From Mesorhabditis belari (lineage: Eukaryota; Nematoda; Chromadorea; Rhabditida; Rhabditidae), in the NCBI GenBank assembly GCA_958450365.1, contig CAUEEP010000333.1, forward strand, positions 186,001 through 250,000: a stretch of 64,000 nt of DNA. The letters run 5' to 3'. The position numbers were made by a program, and so were the translations under genes. Below the pieces are notes generated by a model that was given only the letters and a program-made list of their open reading frames with translations, made no database searches and was not told where the DNA came from. Shown in pieces: positions 55,245-64,000 of the stretch; the stretch's first letter is position 1, and each line of letters opens with the position of its first letter.

Positions 55245-56038
55245 TCACCATCGAGAAGGGTTCACCTAAAATTTAAAGCTGAAAAGTTGGTACTTTACTT
55301 TACAACTTATTGAGCTTAACTCAGTCCTCAATGTCTTGAATCAAATAATTCTTTTTTGCTAATAGATTCTGAGTTAATTGCTTTAGAAAAAACAATATTG
55401 AACGAAGGTAACTGTTTTCTAAAAGTTCTAATGATTATTCAAAGTGCTCGCGTCGGGAATGCCCGGTTGTTCGGCCTATGCCTATCGTTCTAAGATTCTA
55501 TTTATGATTACGATTGCTCAATGCTTATGCTTTATGCTCAAAAACCTGAATATATTCAAGAAATAGTCATAAAAGATCGAAATTCAACCAAAGAAATGTT
55601 CTTTTCTTGCGGAAATTTCTATCTAACCACCTACGAATTCGTGAAAGATCACCGGGAATTCCCTAGGCGCGCACTTTGAATAACTATCAGAACTTTTAGG
55701 AAACAGTTACCTTTGTCTAACAATGTTTTTTCTAGAGCAAGTAACTCAGAATCTATTAGCAAAAAAGAATTATTTGATTCGAGACATCGAGGACTGAGTT
55801 AGGCTCAGTAACGAGCGCTCAATAGCTTGAGTTTCCATAATTCTGCCTTGAGCCACAATTCAATTACCTGTGGCAATTAGCTATCCAATTTTACCTGTGG
55901 CATTGTGTTTGCCTCAGTCTCCGTGATCTCCGTCGAATTCCCATTCAAATCATCCAATCCATCCGATAAATAATACTCCTCACCACCCGATTTCTCGCTT
56001 TTACCCCCGCTCTTCAACTTCTTGAACTTACTCGCCAT
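55245..56038 (-). CDS. Small acidic two-exon protein, unknown
   Basis: Minus strand. Exon 1 56038-55895 (48 codons: MASKFKKLKSGGKSEKSGGE, EYYLSDGLDDLNGNSTEITE, TEANTMPQ), donor CAG|GTAAAA; exon 2 55265-55245 (VNPSRW-stop) after AATTTTAG. AATAAA on the minus strand about 30 nt after the stop (55215-55210). Upstream, CCTATTTTAG at 56050 could be a trans-splice acceptor 8 nt before the ATG. 54 aa: a basic N-terminus followed by an acidic segment, no membrane helix, no family recognised. The 629-bp intron is mostly a MITE. Exon 1 alone is convincing; exon 2 rests on splice and poly-A signals. Confidence 0.55.
55308..55811. mobile_element. Hairpin MITE (TGAGCTTAACTCAG)
   Basis: Arms of about 150 bp: TTGAGCTTAACTCAGTCCTC ... 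CTTTTTTGCTAATAGATTCT and complement; centre not palindromic. No coding content. Confidence 0.85.
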
Positions 56039-56310
56039 ATTGGTGTATCTAAAATAGGACTTGATTATGAAGCTGTTCTTGATTACAATTTGATCGATCT
56101 GACCAGAGCTGAACTTGATTTTGGTTTTTTTTCTTAAAGGCTTACTTGAGACAACAGTTACTGCTTCCACATGGGACGTAACCTGGTTGGCAAGTGCATG
56201 GAAGAGTTGAACAGCGTATCGTTGGTAAAGGTTCGACTAAATTCTGGGAATATGATTTTACAATTAGATTTTGTTCCGTTTAACCAGTGTGACCAGTTAA
56301 CCAAAACCGG

Positions 56311-57112
56311 TTGATTCTCTGGATTTATGCTTCTCTGGATTTATGCTATGTGGTATCGAATGCTTTTGGAAACGAAAGCATTAGTAAGACTCAATGCTAT
56401 GAATGGTTTCCCCGCTTTAAAAACAAAAATGAGAGTCTGCAAGACGAGCAAGGTCGTTCGTCGAGCTTGATGATGATAAACTCTTGGAGAAGTCAGCTTG
56501 ATGATGATAAACTCTTGGAGATGTCAGAACTTGATGATGACAAACTCTTGGAGATGTCAGAACTTGATGATGACAAACTCATGGAGATGTCAGAGCTTAA
56601 TGATGACAAACTCTTGGAAATAATCGAGACTGATCCAACAATGACTACTCGTAAACTAGCAGAAAGGTTTCCAGTTTCACAAACAACAATCGACAACCAT
56701 CACCTTGAAAAAAAATCGTGCTAGAAAATGGGTACCACACGCGTTGACCGATGACAACAAAATGTTTGACTTATCGTCTACTCGATCATACTTTAAAAGT
56801 CCAAAGCACACGATTTTTTCGCCAAAATCTTAAATTCTGATGATGCATGGATTCCCCATAAAAATATCAAACGAAAAAAACCAATGGCTATCTACAGGCC
56901 CACAAACTGGAAATCCACGAGAAAAAGATCATATTGTTGGTGGAATTCAAAAGGATTGGTGCACGATGAGTTGTTAAAATCTCGAGAAACTGTTAATGCA
57001 GATCTAAACTTCAAGCAACTGACGAGAGCCAGTGAAAATTTGATAAATTGGAAGCTCAAACCGGAAAGGATTCGATTTTTGCAAGACAACACTTCTCATG
57101 TTTATATTTAAA
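56311..57112 (+). pseudogene. mariner transposase relic with amplified internal repeat
   Basis: N-terminal HTH (AFGNESISKTQCYEWFPRFK), then a 30-bp tandem expansion, four copies of LDDDKLLEMSE-type sequence, before IETDPTMTTRKLAERF and VSQTTIDNHHL. The later part is in broken frames: KWVPHALTD, SDDAWIPHKNIKRKK-like, WWNSKGLVHDELLK, RETVNADLNFKQLTR, RIRFLQDNTSHV (second catalytic Asp region). The C-terminus is missing and no ends were found. Confidence 0.85.
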
Positions 57113-57131
57113 GAAATATAAAAACCAAAAA

Positions 57132-57202
57132 TTAAGACCGGGACCGAACCCCGATCTTACGACCGAGAGGCCGCCCTCTTATCCACTCGACCAAAGGCGC
57201 CT
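57132..57202 (-). pseudogene. tRNA-like with A- and B-boxes
   Basis: Minus strand: TTTGGTCGAGTGGATAAGAG (A-box), then GATCGGGGTTCGGTCCCGGT (B-box). The anticodon arm does not fold cleanly. Confidence 0.5.
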
Positions 57203-57391
57203 ATAGGGCGGTGATTGAAAAGCGCGCTTTAAAGCTTCATGTCGATTTTTTTCAATTCTTTAAAATTCTTTAAAGCTTCGAAATTTCAATTCAATTTTGA
57301 TTCAATTTTCGATTCAATTTTCGTTTGCGAGCTTATTTGGCGAATTTTGATTAGAGATTATGAATCTCGATGCTCGATTTAGTAAGATGTA

Positions 57392-57622
57392 CACTACTGG
57401 ACAATGAAATATGATATTTGAAAAATGATCGTCACTTTCGCGCGTCTGTAACTCCCTTGTCTTTGAGTTTAAACTATTAGTGTTATACACTTTCTGAAAG
57501 CTCTTTTCAAGGGCTACACAATGATAATATTAATATTTAGAAATACGGTAAAGACAAAGGAGTTACAGACGCGCGAAAGTGACGATCGTTTTTCAAATAT
57601 CATATTACATTGTCCAGTAGTG
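57392..57622. mobile_element. 231-bp MITE, copy 1
   Basis: Ends CACTACTGGACAATGAAATA and complement, TA-flanked, with an almost perfect 90-bp arm containing TCGTCACTTTCGCGCGTCTG. Copy 2 of equal length is at 57921-58151. Confidence 0.92.
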
Positions 57623-57711
57623 TATCATGCTCATTATTGACATTATTGATAGACTAACTATTTGTTTACCAATCAGTTTACCCGAGTTGGAACTAGAGCA
57701 GATCAAAAAGT

Positions 57712-57800
57712 TGTGCACTGCCGGGAATCGAACCAACCCACGAACCCATCCTCGAATCTTTCGCCTACCGGGAATGCTAACCATTACATTACACCACAAC
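57712..57800 (-). pseudogene. tRNA-like between two MITE copies
   Basis: Minus strand: GGTGTAATGTAATGGTTAGC (A-box, Glu/Asp-like D arm) and GGTTGGTTCGATTCCCGGCA (B-box) separated by about 35 bp, a little long for a normal tRNA. Lies between the two 231-bp MITEs. Confidence 0.5.
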
Positions 57801-57920
57801 ACACTTGATCTCCTTTACTCTAGAAGAACTCTAGAGAGTAGTTTACTCTACTCTAGAGAACTATAGGATTTAGCTTCGAATCCTGGTCAAATTTTATATT
57901 CCAGTCTACAAGAGAACCTA

Positions 57921-58151
57921 CAGTACTGGACGATGAAATATGATATTTGAAAAATGATCGTCACTTTCGCGCGTCTGTAACTCCCTTGTCGTTGAGTTTA
58001 AACTATTAGTGTTATACATTTTCTGAAAGCTCTTTTCAAGGCCTACACAATGGTAATATTAATATTTAGAAATACGGTAAAGGCAAGGGAGTTACAGACG
58101 CGCGAAAGTGACGATCGTTTTTCAAATATCATACTTCATTGTTCAGTAGTG
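57921..58151. mobile_element. 231-bp MITE, copy 2
   Basis: Ends CAGTACTGGACGATGAAATA and complement, TA-flanked; same orientation as copy 1, differing at roughly ten sites. Confidence 0.92.
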
Positions 58152-58287
58152 TATGTGGTCCGAAAACCAAAGCTCAAAGGAAATTCGTGCCTTTCCCTAG
58201 TAAACATGTTTCCAGGATCATTTTGATCTACTTGCCTAATCTTAAATATACCTTTTTTTATAAATTCTTTTATCCTAAACTTATCAA

Positions 58288-58390
58288 TGATTTGGCAGTG
58301 ATTTGGCAGTGATTTGACAATGATTTGACAGTGATTTGACAGTGATTTGACAGTGATTTGACAGTGATTTGACAGTGATTTGACCGTGAT
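58288..58390. repeat. 11-bp tandem repeat TGATTTGACAG
   Basis: About nine units. No gene in 58165-58847 otherwise. Confidence 0.88.
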
Positions 58391-58847
58391 ATCAACTATT
58401 TTGTTTTCTTTAGAAATTACCAAGCGTAAGTCGAAACCAAAAAGCACTTTGAATACACGAAAAGCCAAAATTAGTTCCAAAAAATTGTTTTCTACCAATC
58501 CCATTCCCATTGTTTGACCCATTTTGATCTTTTTGCACCGAATTCTTTTTTGAATATCGGAGATCTTCTCCTCAACCACGTTTTCTCCTCCAGAAATGTC
58601 TCAATTTCAAATGGATCTCATTTTTCACAACAAACACTTCACACAAATCCCATCAGACACGTTTTCTTTTCTTTTCATTTTGAAAGGATTTGGAAAAGAA
58701 TGAAACACGATGACAAACAGCTCACTGTTTACCGCTATGGGTCGAAATTTTTGGCTCTTTTCCGTTTTTCCGTTTTTCTGGACTTTTTCCCGTTTTCGCG
58801 AACGTCTAAGACGTTTTTGATACATCTAACTTTACTTAGCAATAATA

Positions 58848-59146
58848 TAGTCATGGACAAAAGTCTTGGCGGGTCCTGGGTGGCAACTTTCAAACGCAAA
58901 TTTAGGAACCTTTCCGAGAGGCTATAAAAAAGTTGTCACAAGTATTTTTGAGCATTTTTACTCTACTTTTAGCTTATTTTTGTTGTCTCAAATAAACTTT
59001 GAGTTCAATGCTTGGTCATAGCTAAAAGTAGAGTAAAAATGCTCAAAAATACTTGTGACAACTTTTTTATAGCCTCTCGGAAAGGTTCCTAAATTTGCGT
59101 TTGAAAGTTGCCACCCAGGATCCGCCAAGACTTTTGTCCATGACTG
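58848..59146. mobile_element. Tc1-like hairpin MITE (CAGTCATGGACAAAAGTC)
   Basis: 299 bp, nearly perfect arms of about 120 bp, ends (T/C)AGTCATGGACAAAAGTCTT, TA-flanked. The end sequence is of the type seen in Tc1-family elements. Confidence 0.9.
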
Positions 59147-59149
59147 TAT

Positions 59150-59740
59150 TATTGTTATCTTTTTAGCTTTAAAGCTTTGAGTAAGCTTTAAAGCTTTAGA
59201 TAGCTTTAAAGAAATCATTTCAAGCTTTCAAATGATACAAAGCTTGATTGAATTCGATGATTCAAGTAGCTGATTTCTTTTGGCCAAGCTTTGGCTATGA
59301 TTTTCTCAGGATTAGTTGATTCAATGAGCTTTTTATATAATTGAAAAGCTGTTTTCTTTAAAACTATAAAAAGTTAAGAGTAATATTGAATAAAATTGAA
59401 ACGAAATCAACTTGCAAAACGCGCTAAACGTCTTAAACTCACTAAAAGTCCGGGAAAACGGAGAAGAGCGAAATTTTTATTGGGAAAATGCAATTGAGAG
59501 CTAGATTTGGCTTAAGAATTGATCCCTTTTCATTAAAATTTATTCAAATTCACCACAAATACCAGAAACGGAAATTTTCATAGAAAGTACAGTCGGAAAA
59601 TCGTTGAGCATTCAATCGGGGGAGAAAGAATTGGGAAAAATAGACTAGTACACCGTAGTCGAAATTTTTATGCAAAAAAGAGTGGATGAATTTCTTTTGA
59701 AAGTATGAGTCTTGTTTATTTTGATTCTGATTTTAAGGTT
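59150..59740. other. No gene recognised
   Basis: AT-rich spacer with TTTAAAGCTTTGAG-like short repeats at 59165-59215. Confidence 0.5.
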
Positions 59741-59751
59741 CTGATTTTAAG

Positions 59752-60158
59752 GGGAGTGGGATAAATGCGACCCTTTTTTTGCGCACCTGGACATTTGCGC
59801 ACCTTTTTTCTTGCTGGAAAAGGCCTTAGGCAAGGCCGTAGAGCTTCGAGAATATTTTCATATAAGGGAATCGTGTGCGTAGATTCCGAATTTCGACAAA
59901 TCAGACCTCGCTGACACGTCAAATTTGGGCTAAAAAGCAAAAACTGCGGAAAAGCGTTAAGTTGCGTAGTTTTTGCCTTTTAGCCCAAATTTGACGTGTC
60001 AGCGAGGTCTGATTTGTCGAAATTCGGAATCTACGCATACGATTCCCTTCGATGAAAACATTTTTGAAGCTCTACGACCTTTTCCAAGGCCTTTTCCAGC
60101 AAAAAAAGGTGCTCAAATGTCCAGGTGCGCAAAAAAAGGTCGCATTTGTCCCACTCCC
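59752..60158. mobile_element. Merlin-like MITE with 8-bp TSD
   Basis: Target duplication ATTTTAAG at 59744-59751 and 60159-60166. Ends GGGAGTGGGATAAATGCGAC and complement, arms of about 190 bp. G-rich ends and 8-bp duplication fit Merlin; no transposase. Confidence 0.82.
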
Positions 60159-60176
60159 ATTTTAAGCATTTAATTA

Positions 60177-60471
60177 CCGTATTTCTTCGAATAGAAGACC
60201 GGGTAAAGAGTATCATCGCGTACTCCTGCGTGGCAGCCATTTTTAAAATTTCTTTTCTGCATAAAAGCTTTCAATCAAGTGCTATAGGGCTGGAAAATGA
60301 CTCAAAAATACCACATGAGCTAACAGATTTTTGAGCCATTTTCCAGCTCTATAGCACTTGATTGAAAGCTTTTATGCAGAAAAGAAATTTTATGCAGAAA
60401 AAAGAAAAGGACTGCTACGCAGGAGTACGCGATGATACTCTTTGCCCGGTCTTCTATTCGAAGAAATACGG
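60177..60471. mobile_element. CCGTATTTCTTCG hairpin MITE
   Basis: 295 bp, ends CCGTATTTCTTCGAATAGAA and complement, TA-flanked; nearly perfect arms with a small centre. Confidence 0.9.
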
Positions 60472-60591
60472 TATCAGTTATTTATAAATCAATGGGGTTT
60501 CCTGGGTACTTTGTGCTTGAGAAATCGAAACAAATCTCTTCTAGTTTATCCCAGTTTCCCGTTCAACACGCTCCTTTTAATCCTGTGGTTA

Positions 60592-60955
60592 ATTAAGGGA
60601 TCATTAAGGGATCATTAAGGGATAATTAAGGGATAATTAAGGGATAATTAAGGGATAATTAAGGGATAATTAAGGGAGAATTAAGGGAGAATTAAGGGAT
60701 AATTAAGGGATAATTAAGGGATAATTAAGGGATAATTAAGGGATAATTAAGGGAGAATTAAGGGATAATTAAGGGATAATTAAGGGAGAATTAAGGGAGA
60801 ATTAAGGGATAATTAAGGGAGAATTAAGGGAGAATTAAGGGATAATTAAGGGAGAATTAAGGGAGAATTAAGGGAGGATTAAGGGAGGATTAAGGGAGAA
60901 TTAAGGGAGAATTAAGGGAGAATTAAGGGATCATTAAGGGATAATTAAGGTTAAT
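60592..60955. repeat. 11-bp minisatellite ATAATTAAGGG
   Basis: About 33 units; ATAATT, AGAATT and AGGATT variants. Intergenic. Confidence 0.95.
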
Positions 60956-61356
60956 TAGGATTCTGCCTTAAAATTAAGAGTACGTCAGAAAAGAGATGTT
61001 CACATTTTTGAGCATAAATTACTCAGAAAACCCTTTCAAATTCAAATTCAATTTCAAATTCAAAAGCTAGATCCAACAAATGCAACCACTCCTTTTTCAC
61101 AAAAGAACCCAATGAAAATAGAAAAGTAAAAAGATTGTGAAAGTCAGCGAAAGAAAGAAAAGAAAAGATGTTACAATGAAAGAATTATCCAAAACGATTC
61201 TCAGAATCTCTGAGAAATCGCCGCTTTTCGCCTTCCCGCCTTTTCAAACGGTGATATTGTTGGAAATCTGAAAAGTTGTTGAAAGTTGTTGAAAGTTGAA
61301 AACGATGTTAATGAAAGGAAAGTCTTCAAAAGATCCCAGATCCACTTAAGAATCAG

Positions 61357-61843
61357 GGTACTTTTCCAATATCGGGGAAGCGGAAAGATTATCGGGGGAG
61401 CGGAAAGATTATCGAGGGAGCGAAAGGAAAATCGGGGGAGCAAATTTTGCCCCCTCGAAAAATGCATTTCCGGGACTGTATTTTAACTCCAAGGTTATTT
61501 TTTAAAACTTTAACGACGATGCGCTTCTCCGATATTTGCGCTCAAGCGTCAAGAAATCGACGACAATCGATTATTTCGTCACCAAAGGAGTCATCCAGTC
61601 GTGGATTTGCAAATGTGGCGAATCGATGAAAGTTCGCTTAAAGGAAAAAGATCTATTTCGCTGGGTATTTGACACTTGCGCACGGCGAAAGGTCCCTAAG
61701 CATTCAAGAGGAAGTTGAGGAACTTTTTGCAACAAAGCAAGCTCCCGTTCGTCACAATTTGTAGCGCTGCCAAAATTTGCTCCCCCGATTTTCCTTTCGC
61801 TTCCCCGATAATCCTTTCGCTCCCCCGATATTGGAAAAGAACC
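61357..61843 (+). mobile_element. Merlin-like element with 8-bp TSD and transposase relic
   Basis: Perfect 8-bp duplication AGAATCAG at 61349-61356 and 61844-61851. Ends GGTACTTTTCCAATATCGGG / CCCGATATTGGAAAAGAACC. Subterminal GGGGGAGCGAAAGG repeats in both arms. The + strand keeps the zinc-ribbon N-terminal part of an ISXO2/Merlin transposase, 61511-61718: YFVTKGVIQSWICKCGESMK, DLFRWVFDTCARRKVPKHSR, then a stop; the DDE part is deleted. Confidence 0.85.
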
Positions 61844-61933
61844 AGAATCAGAATAGCATGCACTTTACTATTAATACATTACTCAACATGAATAATGTGA
61901 CACAAACAAATTCCTATTGCTCTACAGGGTGCG

Positions 61934-62200
61934 GAAAAGGGTGCGGCTTTGGGCGGCACTTTAAGTGGAGCGTTTTGTGCTAATGACTGGATGACGGATG
62001 ACTTTGTGCTAATTATATCACTGTGTACGATGTTAATTTGGAAACTAAAATTACTTGTTAGTTTATTGGCAAATTTTTGGAGAAATTGCTTCATTTTGTG
62101 CAATTTACGGGCAACTTTTGTAAAAAGTATGCAAAATAAATTTCCGTTATCAGTCAGTTCAACTGTTAGTTTCGGAATTGATAACTGGCCACTTTTCTAA
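61934..62200 (+). CDS. Possible exon with glycine-rich start
   Basis: After an acceptor-like CTCTACAG, a frame reads GAEKGAALGGTLSGAFCAND then WMTDDFVLIISLC and a hydrophobic stretch to a stop at 62198. GC-rich first 60 bp suggest coding sequence; the rest may be intron. No family recognised. Confidence 0.25.
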   Translation, partial: EKGAALGGTLSGAFCANDWMTDDFVLIISLCTMLIWKLKLLVSLLANFWRNCFILCNLRATFVKSMQNKFPLSVSSTVSFGIDNWPLF

Positions 62201-62339
62201 TTATTAGTTTAGCCTTTAAAGTATATACTAGCTTATTCAACCAATCCAGGCTATCAATCACAATACAGAAACAAATCCTATTGAAACCTTAACCTAAACT
62301 ACTTAATGCCATAACATGACTTCAAATTCTTAACTTAAG

Positions 62340-62500
62340 GCTACAGGCTGCAGCAAGCATAACTCTTGAAAGTCAATGATCATTATTTTGTGGAGTGCTC
62401 GTCAATGAAAGGAAATAAGCGTTTTGAATGGCTGCAGCAAGCAGGCTGAATGGCTGCAGCAAGTAAGCTGAATGGCTGCAGCCAACCCGTAGTTTAATTT
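62340..62500. repeat. GGCTGCAGCAAG short repeats
   Basis: Five copies of GGCTGCAGCAAGC-like sequence (62345, 62432, 62452, 62473 region) with GAATGGCTGCAGC spacing. Confidence 0.7.
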
Positions 62501-62764
62501 CAACCGGCACGGCGCTTTACATTGCTCTGCGCTTGGGATAACTCCGAATCTGCGACTCTAACCGAGCTCAACATTGCTTAACTGCTTTAAACAATTCTGA
62601 ACAACTTTTTGCCAGTTTGAGCCTTCAAGCAATGCTCTATTTCCATTGGATTCAAAAGTGCGCGAGTGAATTAAGCGGCTTAAACCCCCGCAAGCCCTCC
62701 CGGCATCGAATCCATCAGCTGACTTTTTGTTTTGCCTTTTTAGGTTTAAATGACTCGTGTGTTC

Positions 62765-63035
62765 TTTGCTGACTGTTCTCACTCAGTCAGCGGATTCGAT
62801 CTTGGGAGATCTTGTCTTGTATTCTAACCTACTACCACTCGACCAGGCCCGCACTTCCTCCGTGCTTGAAAAGTCCGGTTTTAAGGTCTATATTTGATTT
62901 TTGCAATTCCATACAAAACTTTGCACGCTTATAACTTTTGATAAAGTGCCATTAAGCAAAAACGGGAAGCAGATTTGGAATCAGCATGAAATTCTGCGTC
63001 ATGCTGATTCTGCTCATGTCATTTGGCTATCTCTA
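62765..63035. repeat. tRNA-like segment joined to foldback-family end
   Basis: Minus strand GGGCCTGGTCGAGTGGTAGT at 62830-62855 is a tRNA A-box/D-arm. To its right (62925-63005) lies the conserved end shared with 9395 and 36000: CTTATAACTTTTGATAAAGT, TTAAGCAAAAACGG, GGAATCAGCATGAAATTCTG, then a short hairpin on GAATCAGCATGA. Confidence 0.65.
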
Positions 63036-63483
63036 TCCAGGTGATCATCTCTTGTAAGTGACGAGATTTTCAAATTTCAAAACTTTTACAACTCACGATT
63101 TTGCACACAACTCGGCAAGCATAGCGGCATACAGCTTTGCGGACAAGTCGGTGCCGTACTCGCCGGGATCGTTAGCTAAAGTGTTCGTTGATTTTAGATA
63201 GTAAATTAGGTAAATACTTATCCATTCGATAAAAAAACTAAGTAAATATGTTAAGGAGTAATTGTTGGACTAAAAACCAAACCGCATAATAGGAGACGCA
63301 CGACGGCGTGCAAGAGGGCATACATGCGGGGGCACACGAGTTCTAAGAAAACAAAAAATTAAAAAACTAAAGTTTTAAACTTAGGTTTAAACATAAGTTT
63401 TAAACTTAATAGGAGACGAAACTAACAATAATAATTGTAGGTTAAATTGTAGTTGTAGTTATAGTTAATTGTAGGTTAAACTA

Positions 63484-64000
63484 CAGGGTGCGTCATAATT
63501 ATTGCAACAAGAGTTCAAAGACCGTTTTCCAAACAGCTTTCTTATTTTCTTTGCCTCCTTTTTTGTTGTGTTGCGTTCTATCTTCTTTATTCTTGCCTAA
63601 TTGCCTCCGGCTCACACGAAGAAGACGGTTCAGGACTGGTGTGTGGCCAACTTTCCCTCAGTGATCACCAAGGATGAATGGCCTCCAAACTCACCGGATC
63701 TCAATGTGATGGACTTTTCCATTTGGGTAATCTTAGAGGCTAATGTCTGCTCTCGAAAACACACAAGTTTGGATTCTTTGAAGAAGTCTTTGACCAAAGG
63801 ATGGAAGGCGATTCCTCAAGATGACATTCGGGCCGCAGTGGAGGCATATCCGAACCGATTAAGGGCTGTTATCAAGGCAAAAGGCGGTCATATCGAATGA
63901 TCTCTTGTTTCCTTATTTGTTGCTGTTAAATAAAGCTATTTATGTTTAAAAATCTTCTTCCAGTGAAACTTCTTGGTGTGCAATGCCTTGAGTGCAATGC
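63484..64000 (+). mobile_element. Tc1-like deletion derivative, second copy, cut by window end
   Basis: Same element as 14797-15350 from CAGGGTGCGTCATAATTATT on, TA at 63482-63483. Same retained transposase C-terminus (PPAHTKKTVQDW ... AKGGHIE, stop at 63898-63900). Only about six base differences over 517 bp compared with copy 1. Confidence 0.92.

Noticed and set aside
62558..62782. mariner C-terminus (NWQKVVQNC) on the minus strand
   Set aside because: Only a short resemblance; no flanking motif or inverted ends found.

Overview
The window reads as nuclear DNA of a nematode, most likely free-living and rhabditid-like, but not assignable to a species from sequence alone. The grounds are many short exons with TTTTCAG-type acceptors, acceptors just upstream of start codons that look like spliced-leader trans-splice sites, an AT-rich background, and worm-typical gene families (CHK kinase-like/DUF1679, LBP/BPI-like lipid-binding protein, a tandem PMP3 pair, a TSP1 protein). 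No CRISPR arrays, operons or bacterial features are present. Almost every long ORF in the repeat arrays is a translation artefact.

Host genes I could assemble exon by exon: (1) a CHK-type small-molecule kinase-like gene on +, 154-9144, eight exons, N-terminus off the left edge, two single-base frameshifts; (2) part of a thrombospondin type-1 repeat protein on -, 13146-13988, five phase-compatible exons; (3) a complete-looking 16-exon LBP/BPI/CETP-family gene on +, 30742-40434, about 523 aa, with signal peptide and the conserved disulfide spacing; (4) two tandem PMP3/UPF0057 membrane proteolipid genes on +, 51964-52941 and 53987-54863, with identical exon sizes; (5) a small two-exon acidic protein on -, 55245-56038. 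There is also a decayed unknown coding region at 41448-42240 (-) and a few possible exons.

Most of the rest is mobile DNA: a pogo/Tigger-like element (17350-19565), a Ginger-like integrase transposon with TGT...ACA ends (20031-22340) carrying a nested mariner, two further TGT...ACA elements, several mariner and Tc1-like deletion derivatives, Merlin-like elements with 8-bp target duplications, and many TA-flanked hairpin MITEs. The segment 17306-23449 is a landing zone for transposons in AT-repeat DNA.

Two genome-level habits stand out. Many introns carry a private minisatellite (unit 10-28 bp), and in at least three places the repeat shares sequence with the adjoining exon boundary. Also, about 17 tRNA-like segments (box A and/or box B) are scattered through the window, many inside large foldback elements that share a conserved end. 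A 700-bp homopolymer-rich block (35300-35995) looks like poor consensus sequence.
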